Below, one piece after another: positions 54,311 through 62,378 of a stretch of DNA of 64,000 nt. This DNA comes from Tous-C4FEB sp044356555 (lineage in GTDB: Bacteria > Verrucomicrobiota > Verrucomicrobiia > Opitutales > Opitutaceae), in NCBI GenBank assembly GCA_044356555.1, contig JBIKWB010000025.1, forward strand, positions 1 to 64,000. Reading direction: 5' to 3'. Each line of letters starts with the position of its first letter. Within the stretch, counting starts at the first letter, position 1. Under the pieces are notes generated by a model, which saw only the letters and a program-made list of their open reading frames with translations, made no database searches and was not told the origin of the DNA. A program made the position numbers and the translations under genes.

Positions 54311-55783
54311 ATGCCCAACGTCTCCAACCTCATCAAAACCATTCAGGACATCATGCGCAAAGACGCGGGCGTGGACGGCGACGCCCAGCGCCTCGCCCAG
54401 CTCGGCTGGATGTTTTTCCTGAAAATCTTCGACGACCGCGAGACGCAGCTCGAACTCTTCGACGACGGCTACAAATCCCCCCTCACAAAAGAACTCCGCT
54501 GGCGCACGTGGGCCATCGATGCCGAGGGCATCACGGGCGATGCGCTACTTGAGTTCACGAACAATACGCTGCTCCCGAAACTGAAAAACATTTCGGGCAG
54601 CGGGGAGATCGTTGTCCTCATCAAGGCCGCCTTCGACGGGGCCAACAACTACATGAAGAACGGCACGTTGATGCGCCAGGTCATCAACAAGATCAACGGC
54701 ATCGACTTCAACGCCTCCGATGACCGCCACATGTTCGGTGACATCTACGAAAAGCTCCTCAAGGACCTCCAGTCCGCGGGCAACGCCGGCGAGTTTTACA
54801 CCCCGCGCGCCGTCACCCAGTTCATCGTCGAGCAGGTCAATCCCCGCCTCGGCGAGACCATCCTCGACCCCGCCTGCGGCACCGGCGGCTTTCTCGTCTG
54901 CGCCATCGAGCACCTACGCAAGCAGGTCAAGACCGAGGCCCACGAGCGCATCATCCAGGACTGCTTCGCCGGCATCGAGAAGAAGCACCTCCCGCACGTC
55001 CTGTGCATGACGAATCTCCTTCTGCACGGCATCGACGTTCCCTCCAACGTCCGCCACGACAACACCCTCGCCCGACCGCTACGCGACTGGGGCCCGACGG
55101 AGCGCGTGGACGTCATCGTCACCAATCCCCCCTTCGGCGGCATGGAGGAGGATGGCATCGAGTCCAACTACCCCGCCGAGTTCCGCACCCGGGAAACGGC
55201 CGACCTCTTCCTCGTGCTCCTCATGAAGATCCTCAAGCCCGGCGGCCGCGCTGGACTCGTGCTGCCCGACGGCACCCTTTTCGGCGAAGGCGTCAAGACC
55301 CGCATCAAGGAAGCCCTCCTCGCCGAGTGTAATCTCCACACCATCGTCCGCCTGCCCAACGGCGTCTTCAATCCCTACACCGGCATCCGCACCAACCTCC
55401 TCTTCTTCACCAAAGGCGCGCCCACCACCCACGTCTGGTATTACGAGCACCCCTATCCGCCCGGCGCCAAGAGCTACAACAAAGGCAAACCCATCCGCAT
55501 CGAGGAGTTCGAGGGCGAGCGCGCGTGGTGGGGTGACGAGGCCGACGGCTTTAAATCCCGCGTGGAAAACGAGCAGGCCTGGCGCGTCTCGATAGACCAG
55601 ATCAAGGCCGGCAATTTCAACCTCGACCTCAAGAACCCGCACAGCACCGACGAAGGCCCCGGCGACGTGGACCACCTCCTGCCGGAATACGAAAAGCTCC
55701 TCGCCCAGATCGCCGCCACGCGCGCCGCGCTGAAACAGGAACTCTACCACGCCCTCACCGCCACCGCCGGGACTGCTGAATGA
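54311..55783 (+). CDS. hsdM: Type I restriction-modification, M subunit (N6-adenine methyltransferase)
   Basis: A 490-residue HsdM that methylates adenine at the target. It has the HsdM N-terminal helical domain, then GEFYTPRAVTQFIVEQ at 160-175, the SAM motif I DPACGTGGF at 186-194 and catalytic motif IV NPPF at 272-275. ATG 54311 (MPNVSNLIKT) is the family start. The stop overlaps the hsdS start by four bases (ATGA). Confidence 0.95.
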   Translation: MPNVSNLIKTIQDIMRKDAGVDGDAQRLAQLGWMFFLKIFDDRETQLELFDDGYKSPLTKELRWRTWAIDAEGITGDALLEFTNNTLLPKLKNISGSGEIVVLIKAAFDGANNYMKNGTLMRQVINKINGIDFNASDDRHMFGDIYEKLLKDLQSAGNAGEFYTPRAVTQFIVEQVNPRLGETILDPACGTGGFLVCAIEHLRKQVKTEAHERIIQDCFAGIEKKHLPHVLCMTNLLLHGIDVPSNVRHDNTLARPLRDWGPTERVDVIVTNPPFGGMEEDGIESNYPAEFRTRETADLFLVLLMKILKPGGRAGLVLPDGTLFGEGVKTRIKEALLAECNLHTIVRLPNGVFNPYTGIRTNLLFFTKGAPTTHVWYYEHPYPPGAKSYNKGKPIRIEEFEGERAWWGDEADGFKSRVENEQAWRVSIDQIKAGNFNLDLKNPHSTDEGPGDVDHLLPEYEKLLAQIAATRAALKQELYHALTATAGTAE

Positions 55784-57426
55784 AGCTGGAAACCTTTTTC
55801 GAGAAGTTCGACCAGTTCGCCGCCGCGCCCGATGCGGTGGCAAAGATGCGCGAATTGGTGCTGCACTTGGCAGTCACTGGGAATCTCGTTCGGCAGAATT
55901 CCACCGAGCAACCTGCCGAAGACCTATTGGTTCAGGTTCGGCAGTCCCGTGACGCTCTCGTCAAAGAAGGCACCATCCGACGGATTGAGGCGTTGCCGCC
56001 ACTGACGATCGATGACGTTCCGTTTGAATGCCCCGCTGGTTGGGCGTGGGTCAGGTTCGGTGAAATCTCATCGTCATTCCGCGGGCACAATCCGCCCAAG
56101 AGTTTGTTTAAGGACAAACCTGCCCCTGGATATGTCCGCTTCATCCAACAACGCGATTTTCGCACCGACGATTACGCGGTTTATGTTCCAGAATCGAGGC
56201 ACCTCAAACTCGTGAAGAAGGGCGAGATCGTGATGGCCGCTTATGGCAACATCGGAAACACCTGTAGAACGGTTGAAGGCGCATTCAATGTGGCGATTGC
56301 AAAAGTGATGGAGATCCCGCCGGTCGCGCGAGACTATACCGACCTGCTTATTCGGTCCGACTTCATCCGCGGCGCTCTAGAGAAGGTTTCAAGTCGCGTC
56401 GCTGTTTCTTCGATGAGTAGCGACCACATGCGGTCGCTCGCGGTGCCACTCCCACCCCTCGCCGAGCAGAAGCGGATCGTGGCGAAGGTGGATGAGTTGA
56501 TGGCGTTGTGTGATCGGCTGGCTTTGCAGCAGCAGGAACGGGAGACGCGGCACGCCGCGCTCGCCCGCGCGTCGCTGTCCCGCTTTGCCGACGCGCCCAC
56601 CCCGGCCAACTTAAACTTACTCTTTCATACTTCCTACTCGATTCCCCCCGCCGACCTCCGCAAATCCATCCTCACCCTCGCCGTCCAAGGCAAACTCGTC
56701 CCCCAAGACCCCAACGACGAACCGGCGGAGGAGATTGTCAGACGCACTGAAGCCGAACGTCCCGACGGAGCGGACGCGCCAGTCGATGAAACAGAACAGC
56801 CTTGGTCTTTACCTTCGTGTTGGACGTGGGGTCGTTTGGGAGCCATCGCGAACATCAAGCATGGTTACGCCTTCAGCAGTGAATCGTTCACCTCCGAGCC
56901 AACTCCGTTTGTGCTGACAACTCCGGGCAATTTCTACGAGTCAGGCGGCTTTCGTGATCGGGGTGCGAACTCCAAATACTTCAACGGCGAGGTTCCTCCG
57001 TCATTCGTCTTCACTGCGGGAGACCTCATCATTCCGATGACTGAGCAGGCGGCCGGGTTGCTTGGAAGTCCGGCGTTTATCCCAGATGATGGGAAGACAT
57101 ACCTGCACAATCAACGGCTCGGAAAATTGGAGTTCTCCTCGGATGAAATCGCGCCCGACTACGTGTTTTGGTTCTTCAACTGCGAGTTCTTCAGGAGTGA
57201 ATTGGCTCGAACCTGCACGGGGATGAAGGTGAGGCACACGTCGCCCAAGCGCATTCTCAAAGTGCCGTTTCCACTCCCGCCCCTCGCCGAACAACGCCGA
57301 ATCGTGGCCAAAGTGGAGCAACTGATGGACTTGGTGGACGCGTTGGAGCAACAACTCGCCGCCTCCCGCGCCACCGCCGCGAACCTCCTCGCCGCCCTCG
57401 TAGCTGAACTCTCCGCAACGAACTGA
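55780..57426 (+). CDS. hsdS: Type I restriction-modification, S subunit
   Basis: A 548-residue specificity subunit with two target-recognition domains (about residues 75-220 and 345-490). Each is followed by a conserved helical repeat: PPLAEQKRIVAKVDELMALCDRL (about 225-248) and PPLAEQRRIVAKVEQLMDLVDAL (about 500-523). The C-terminus (ELSATN) is shorter than a related tail preserved downstream at 58381-58596, which ends GRRGRPRKSA. This hints that the 3' end was rearranged. It ends one base before the protease gene. Confidence 0.93.
   Translation: MKLETFFEKFDQFAAAPDAVAKMRELVLHLAVTGNLVRQNSTEQPAEDLLVQVRQSRDALVKEGTIRRIEALPPLTIDDVPFECPAGWAWVRFGEISSSFRGHNPPKSLFKDKPAPGYVRFIQQRDFRTDDYAVYVPESRHLKLVKKGEIVMAAYGNIGNTCRTVEGAFNVAIAKVMEIPPVARDYTDLLIRSDFIRGALEKVSSRVAVSSMSSDHMRSLAVPLPPLAEQKRIVAKVDELMALCDRLALQQQERETRHAALARASLSRFADAPTPANLNLLFHTSYSIPPADLRKSILTLAVQGKLVPQDPNDEPAEEIVRRTEAERPDGADAPVDETEQPWSLPSCWTWGRLGAIANIKHGYAFSSESFTSEPTPFVLTTPGNFYESGGFRDRGANSKYFNGEVPPSFVFTAGDLIIPMTEQAAGLLGSPAFIPDDGKTYLHNQRLGKLEFSSDEIAPDYVFWFFNCEFFRSELARTCTGMKVRHTSPKRILKVPFPLPPLAEQRRIVAKVEQLMDLVDALEQQLAASRATAANLLAALVAELSATN
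57280..57412 (+). repeat. Copy 1 of a 133-bp duplication of the hsdS 3' end
   Basis: Bases 57280-57412 (encoding LAEQRRIVAKVEQLM onwards) align without gaps to 58381-58513, offset 1101 bases, with scattered substitutions (roughly 85% identity by eye). The two copies flank the protease gene. Confidence 0.85.
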
Positions 57427-57427
57427 C

Positions 57428-58333
57428 GTGTCCTTCCAACTCAACAGAATCTCATTTGTCGCCCTTCTTGCGGCAATCGCCGCACTCTCCGGTTGCATCT
57501 CTGACAACGCGGGACTTAGCCGTAACTCAAGCGACAGAATTGTCGCTTTAACCACCCCAAACAATATGCGAGCGCACCTTCAACACGTAAAACTGGCGAG
57601 TGTCCGAATACTAGTAAACGGGCAGCCGTCGGGTTCTGGGTTCATTATCAGCCCGACTGGCTTAGTCGCGACGTGTTTTCATGTCGTGCAGCGATTCTCA
57701 CCCGATCCGACGCCGGCAGATCCGGGTAGAGTTAGAATTGAGATTCAAGGGAATATCGAGGTTCAGCTGAGCACTGGGGAAAAGATCCGGGCTACGCCCC
57801 ATCCATCGCTTCAGGGCGTGGGATTCCAAACAGCAGTCGCCCGTGATTTTTTCCTTCTCAACATCGGAGGACAGGACCGTCCTTTTCTGCGCCTCGGTTC
57901 CTTCTCCGATGCAAGTGAAGGTGACTCGGTCCTATCATGCGGCTTTCCGCTTGGTATCGGACAGGCTGTCGCCGCAACTGGAATTCTTTCTGCGAAATGG
58001 GAAACCAATAATTATCTATATGCCGGAGATCGAAGAGCTGTGGCCTGGCTCGACCTTACGATGAATAAGGGCAACTCCGGTGGGCCGGTTGTCCCACTCG
58101 GGGACCGCCCGGAAGACGCCAAGGTGATTGGCATCGCAACATTTATTCTCAATCCGTTCGCAAATCCGGCTGAACAGTTACTGGGCTCGGTAAATCAGAT
58201 GGGAGCGAACATGGTAATGGGCGGGGTAGATTTTCAAGGTTTCGCTCGACTGACCGCTAGTGCACTGTCCTCCGCTTCAATGGGAGTGAGCGGTTGCGTC
58301 TCCATCGACTATTGCCGTGCTCTGGTGCCCTAG
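57428..58333 (+). CDS. Trypsin/HtrA-like serine protease, putative lipoprotein
   Basis: A 301-residue protein starting with GTG one base after hsdS. The signal peptide ends in a lipobox (LSGC, Cys23), so it should be a lipid-anchored periplasmic protein. The trypsin-like triad is complete: H85 in ATCFHVV, D140 in AVARDFFLL, and S217 in GNSGGP. GGFPLG-type and WLDLTMNKGNSGGP segments match the HtrA/S1C class; no PDZ domain is present. Base composition is more balanced than in hsdR/M/S. Its position inside a duplicated hsdS end suggests later insertion. A role in defence is possible but unproven. Confidence 0.8.
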   Translation: MSFQLNRISFVALLAAIAALSGCISDNAGLSRNSSDRIVALTTPNNMRAHLQHVKLASVRILVNGQPSGSGFIISPTGLVATCFHVVQRFSPDPTPADPGRVRIEIQGNIEVQLSTGEKIRATPHPSLQGVGFQTAVARDFFLLNIGGQDRPFLRLGSFSDASEGDSVLSCGFPLGIGQAVAATGILSAKWETNNYLYAGDRRAVAWLDLTMNKGNSGGPVVPLGDRPEDAKVIGIATFILNPFANPAEQLLGSVNQMGANMVMGGVDFQGFARLTASALSSASMGVSGCVSIDYCRALVP

Positions 58334-58380
58334 TGCCCAGCGTTTAAATATGCCGAGTTGCATATCGTTACCTTAACGAA

Positions 58381-58596
58381 CCCCTCGCCGAAAAACGCCG
58401 GATCATGGCAGAAATGAAGCAACTGATGGCCTTGGTGGACGCGTTGGAAACGCAGCTCGCCGCCTCCCGCGCCACCGCCGCGAACCTCCTCTCCGCCCTC
58501 GTCGCCGAACTCACCGGCACTCCGAACAACGGCAAAGTCTCCGTCCCCTCCGCCACCACCACCGGCCGCCGCGGCCGGCCTCGCAAATCAGCGTGA
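58381..58596 (+). pseudogene. Detached 3' end of an hsdS gene
   Basis: An open frame encodes PLAEKRRIMAEMKQLMALVDALETQLA through to GTPNNGKVSVPSATTTGRRGRPRKSA and a stop at 58596. It is the distal repeat plus tail of an S subunit with no start or recognition domain. It mirrors 57280-57412. It could be the original hsdS tail displaced by insertion of the protease gene, or the remainder of a second, deleted hsdS. Confidence 0.8.
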
Positions 58597-58755
58597 TCAA
58601 CCGGCATCCGCGCTCTCACAATGAAAGCAAAAAGATTCCTGAGCTGCGGGCGGTCTGAGGGAACACGCGAGCCAGAACTCGAGCTATAAACCCCTCTACA
58701 TCGGGCCGTCACCACTCTTGCGGTAGTCTAAACTGTGCGATTGCGTTGTGGTACA

Positions 58756-59787
58756 ATGAAAAAGAACGCCCTCGTAATGCTGATCGCGGCATTTCTCACC
58801 GCATTCACCCACGTTTCAGCCCAGGCTTCCGGAATTAGCTTTAAGGGAATCTACCGAGGGACTTTCTCAAACGGAGACGAGTTCGCACTTGTAGTTTCCA
58901 AGAACAGTGACGCCTCCATCTTTATCGTCGGGCGCGTCTCTCGTGGTGTTGGTTTGTTTTCCAATTTCACCGTGAACGAGGCCGGTTCTTTCGCGCTTAA
59001 CAAAGATGGAACGACCGTTTCGGGTCGCATTACGAGTCAAGGCTCGGTGAGCGGGACAGTGCCACAGCGCAACCAGACCTTCTCCGGCACTATCGCCGCA
59101 GGAAATTCGATCTATGGAGGCTATTATCTCGGCACGCTTCGCGACAGGTTCGGAGTTGAAGCAGCATGTTTCTTCGTGATCTCAGCTGATGGAAGGGCCT
59201 TCTTCTATCTTGTCTCCCCGGCCGGAGAGGATGGCGCCGTGGGCGTGATCGACGGACAAGGCAGACTGACAATGACAACCGCAAGCGGAGCTACAATGAC
59301 TGGGGCATTTTCTAACTCAGTTGAGGGCGGTGGATTTTCGGGGAACGTGACGTCGGCAGGCTACGGTGTCCTCAGCTTTGGCGTTACCCGAAAAGACGTC
59401 AGCTACCGCATCGCGAATATCGCCACAAGGGGATTGGTGGGCACTGGAGCGAACGCGATGTTTGCTGGTTTTGTGGTTTCATCCGGGGCAAAAACCGTGC
59501 TCATCCGAGCAGCTGGTCCGTCGCTTGGTGCTCTCGGAGTCGGTGGCACTCTCGCTGATCCAAAGCTAGAGGTTTACGACAGCTCCGGCCGATTGATTGC
59601 GGAGAATGATAACTGGTCACCATCTACGGCTGTCACGAGCAGTTCGGTGGGGGCATTTCCTTTTCAGGCACTCAGTAAAGACTCTGCCTTGGTGCTCAAT
59701 TTAGAGCCCGGCAACTACACTGCGCAAGTGTCGGGGGTAGGCAATACGACCGGAGTTGCGATAGTTGAAGTTTACGAGGTCAGGTAG
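58756..59787 (+). CDS. Secreted protein with verrucomicrobial C-terminal domain
   Basis: A 343-residue exported protein. The signal peptide (MKKNALVMLIAAFLTAFTHVSAQA) is cleaved near residue 24. Residues 25-215 are beta-rich with repeated short G-F/Y-SG strands (GSFALNKDGTTVSGRITSQGSVSGTV). The last 125 residues (ANIATRGLVGTGANAMFAGFVV onwards) form a beta-sandwich-like domain that I have seen at the C-terminus of many Opitutus-type secreted proteins; this is a family recollection. No catalytic motif is visible. It starts 160 bp after the hsdS remnant and is probably separate cargo. Confidence 0.72.
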   Translation: MKKNALVMLIAAFLTAFTHVSAQASGISFKGIYRGTFSNGDEFALVVSKNSDASIFIVGRVSRGVGLFSNFTVNEAGSFALNKDGTTVSGRITSQGSVSGTVPQRNQTFSGTIAAGNSIYGGYYLGTLRDRFGVEAACFFVISADGRAFFYLVSPAGEDGAVGVIDGQGRLTMTTASGATMTGAFSNSVEGGGFSGNVTSAGYGVLSFGVTRKDVSYRIANIATRGLVGTGANAMFAGFVVSSGAKTVLIRAAGPSLGALGVGGTLADPKLEVYDSSGRLIAENDNWSPSTAVTSSSVGAFPFQALSKDSALVLNLEPGNYTAQVSGVGNTTGVAIVEVYEVR

Positions 59788-59831
59788 CAAGTTTTGACCC
59801 TACGGTAGATGGGCTCGCTTGGTCAGCCCTA

Positions 59832-60617
59832 TCAGGCTGCTTTGCCTTCGGACTTGAAGTCGATGACGACCGAGTAGTCCCGAAGGCGGTCGACGATGTC
59901 TCGGCAAAGGCTAAAGATGCTCGGGTCGAGGGCGGACCAGTAGCGGGCGAGGTCGTCGCCAGCGAGGTCGACGGTTACCACAAGGACCTTCTGTCGGCGC
60001 ACAATTTCCGTTACGAACTCGAACAGAATCGTGGCCGATTTCTTGCAAAGACGTGTTGCAGCTAAGTCGTCAATGAAGAGGACCTCGGTTTCGACTTCGA
60101 GATATCTGGCGAGTATTGCGTCGCAGAAGGCAAATTTGAGCGTCCGTGTTAGCTCGTAGGCGCTGTGATGCTGAAACCGAGTTCCATGGCAGGCCCGAAT
60201 CCACTGCGACAACAGCGTAAAGGCTGCGTTCGTCGTGCCTTCTTGCTTGCCCCCGTGTAAGATGACGCCACCGCGAAATGCTTTTTTCGGTTTGCCGTCT
60301 TCGTCCCGCGGGTCGGGCATCGAAAAATTCAAGATATGGTCAAGCGCCCGTGGCAACGGATGCTCGGCGGACTCGCGGTTCTGGTAGTCTGCCGGGATGT
60401 GCCGACTGAGGAATTCCTCAGTGAGCCGTTTGGAACCCATATCTTTGATTTTCCTGGCCGCCTTCTTGATGCTTTCGGAAGGGGCGCTGCTGATGGTCTG
60501 AATTCGGGCGAAGTATGTCTCGACGACATCGCCGTAGTTCTCGGAACGATAGCTTGCCGCTAGGGATTTCATGATTTGCAGGACTTCTGTGTTTTGTGTT
60601 TTGTTTTTCATTACCAT
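59832..60617 (-). CDS. DnaC/IstB-like AAA+ ATPase with altered Walker A
   Basis: A 261-residue protein whose C-terminal half fits a DnaC-type ATPase. Walker B is LFIDDLA at 180-186, a sensor-1-like VVTVD lies at about 213, and an arginine-finger region DIVDRLRDYS is at 240-249. The Walker A is RGGVILHGGKQEGTT (residues 116-129). The invariant Lys is replaced by Thr (GTT for GKT), so ATP hydrolysis may be lost. The N-terminus (1-95) is helical. The start overlaps the stop of the winged-helix gene (ATGGTAATG). DnaC-like proteins load helicases at origins, so a replication role is inferred for the element. Confidence 0.68.
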   Translation of the reverse strand: MVMKNKTQNTEVLQIMKSLAASYRSENYGDVVETYFARIQTISSAPSESIKKAARKIKDMGSKRLTEEFLSRHIPADYQNRESAEHPLPRALDHILNFSMPDPRDEDGKPKKAFRGGVILHGGKQEGTTNAAFTLLSQWIRACHGTRFQHHSAYELTRTLKFAFCDAILARYLEVETEVLFIDDLAATRLCKKSATILFEFVTEIVRRQKVLVVTVDLAGDDLARYWSALDPSIFSLCRDIVDRLRDYSVVIDFKSEGKAA

Positions 60618-61207
60618 GGTTGGGTTTGGATTGTTGAATTTGAAGACCCATCGCGACCGCGAGGACTGCCACTAGGCAGCCCGCAAGCGGGAGCGGATGA
60701 GTCGTCCCCCCGAAGGGGGGACTCTCTGATGACGGACATTTTGGTGGTTAGCTCCGGTCCGCTCGAAGCAGGACAGGACGTCTTGGTGGAACCGGACGAT
60801 TTGTCCCGTCGGTCGCCTACCTTATTCCCAGTAACGACGATCGGCAGCAGCGTGATCTTCGACGCTTCGTGGGACAGCCTCGCCGCTCCGACTGGTCGGT
60901 TGATTCTGACTAAGCCGGCGCCTTCGAGAGCTCGCAAGGGGTCGCGCAGGCGCCGCGGTGATAGACCGCTGTGGCGGGCGATCTGAGCCTCACTGCAATA
61001 GAACGACGAACGATGTTCCCGAGGCGCGAGAAACCGGAGCTTATGCAACGCGGCGTAAATCGCCACGCCGTTGGTCCCGGCGGCCTCCAGCGCCCGGTCT
61101 GACTCCTCCATAGGCAGCGGAGCGAACAGTGTCGGCCAGATTCCTGGCCGGTCATGGACGCGGTTAGCCCCGGAGTCGTCGGATGCATCACGGGTGGTCG
61201 AGCTCAT
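60611..61207 (-). CDS. Winged-helix DNA-binding protein (replication-initiator-like)
   Basis: A 198-residue protein with a winged-helix domain around residues 65-110 (FYCSEAQIARHSGLSPRRLRDPLRALEGAGLVRINRP, shown by its central motifs). It has a flexible N-terminus and a low-complexity C-terminus (about 150-198) encoded over GC-rich palindromes. It overlaps the DnaC-like gene start (stop TAA 60611-60613 inside ATGGTAATG). The pair suggests an initiator and helicase-loader-like module; it could instead be a transcriptional regulator. Confidence 0.6.
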   Translation of the reverse strand: MSSTTRDASDDSGANRVHDRPGIWPTLFAPLPMEESDRALEAAGTNGVAIYAALHKLRFLAPREHRSSFYCSEAQIARHSGLSPRRLRDPLRALEGAGLVRINRPVGAARLSHEASKITLLPIVVTGNKVGDRRDKSSGSTKTSCPASSGPELTTKMSVIRESPLRGDDSSAPACGLPSGSPRGRDGSSNSTIQTQPW

Positions 61208-61261
61208 GGCGGGTGACCGGTTGGAAGGCAGAGATCGGGCGTAGTGGGGCAGAGGGCCGCG

Positions 61262-61489
61262 TCATGCAGCGCCTCGCTCATTTCCTCCAAGCAGCGCGAA
61301 AATCGAGCTCTCTGAGAACCGGACGACACGGGCATTGATCCGCACCGCCCTGATGAGGCCTCGGTCGGCGTAGGCGCGGGCGGTGTGCGAGGTCTTGCAC
61401 TTGAGACCAAGCAGTTCGTTAACGCGCCGGTGATCGACAAGGCGATCAGGCGCGGAGTGGTGTAGGCTATCGAGGGACGTGTTTTTCAT
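61262..61489 (-). CDS. Small HTH protein, AlpA/excisionase-like
   Basis: A 75-residue protein with an MerR/AlpA-like helix-turn-helix: LVDHRRVNELLGLKCKTSHTARAYADRGLIRAVRINARVVRFSES. Such proteins act as excisionases or as activators of integrase genes in small mobile elements. It lies 54 bp upstream of the winged-helix gene and 70 bp downstream of the 272-aa gene on the same strand. No other excisionase candidate is found in the island. Confidence 0.68.
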   Translation of the reverse strand: MKNTSLDSLHHSAPDRLVDHRRVNELLGLKCKTSHTARAYADRGLIRAVRINARVVRFSESSIFALLGGNERGAA

Positions 61490-61559
61490 TACGTCCTCAA
61501 GATAACCGATACCTACACTTCACTTCATCCGAAGATATAACCCCCCCATGCGAAGACGA

Positions 61560-62378
61560 CTATTCCGCGATAGAGAATTGGCCTTTAAAACTCTCTTTGA
61601 GGCGCGCCCGAATCCCATCCTTCAGATTGGATCTGAAGGTGTCTGTCTCTCGCCATTTTTTCTTGTCCCTATCCGTCTGTTTTGACCGTGCGTTCGCCAA
61701 TCCCAGCTCTCGTAAATGCGGATTCTCCAGATAGTCCTTTCGCTGGCAGACTCTCTGAAAAATCGTCTCACACCATTCATCCAACATTTCCTGAGTAACC
61801 ACGTCCCTTGCTAGATTGTATTTTTCGGGGTTTTCCAGTCTGAGACGCCGAAACTCGAAATCGATTGTGTGGTTTGCCGGCGTGCCAAGATCGTAGGTTT
61901 TCTTGCGCCTGCCATGCTTCAGGGGGCCATTCCCTTTCGGGGGCGTCGGTGGAGCCGGCATGACACGCGCGATGTCTTGGGCGAGCGGCAGTCCTTCAAC
62001 TTCAAGGACGGTCTTGTTTCGCTTCAGACGATGATGGGAAAGCAGGACGGGCCATCCTTCGCTCCTCTTGGCGAGCGCTTGTTGCGCGTCTCCATGCAGC
62101 AACGATGCGTGCTCAAGAATCGTGCACGCCATCTGGGCGAACGCCGCCAAGGCCAAATACGAACGCTCATCTCCACCTAGTGCGGCGGTTTTCAACAGCG
62201 TTAAGCGCGCCATGATTTCTCCGGACACGATGTCGATTCTTGCGGCCAGAGGATCGGCTTTTTGGAACTCACCATATTTCGCCTGCCAGTCGGGAGCCGC
62301 CTGCTTTACGAGCTTCCGCGCAGCAATCAACCGCTCGGCCTCAGTAACCAAAGGTATCTTATTTTTGGTTTTCATCAT
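61560..62378 (-). CDS. Unknown 272-aa protein coupled to the integrase
   Basis: A basic, largely helical protein (MMKTKNKIPLVTEAERLIAARKLV onwards). It has a Pro/Gly linker near residue 160 (APPTPPKGNGPLKHGRRKKT) and a charged C-terminal segment with many Lys/Arg. No family is recognised. ATG 62378 is certain by context: it overlaps the integrase stop (ATGA), whereas a longer frame would run back into the integrase gene. The coupling implies a linked function, such as a recombination directionality or accessory factor. Confidence 0.72.
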   Translation of the reverse strand: MMKTKNKIPLVTEAERLIAARKLVKQAAPDWQAKYGEFQKADPLAARIDIVSGEIMARLTLLKTAALGGDERSYLALAAFAQMACTILEHASLLHGDAQQALAKRSEGWPVLLSHHRLKRNKTVLEVEGLPLAQDIARVMPAPPTPPKGNGPLKHGRRKKTYDLGTPANHTIDFEFRRLRLENPEKYNLARDVVTQEMLDEWCETIFQRVCQRKDYLENPHLRELGLANARSKQTDRDKKKWRETDTFRSNLKDGIRARLKESFKGQFSIAE

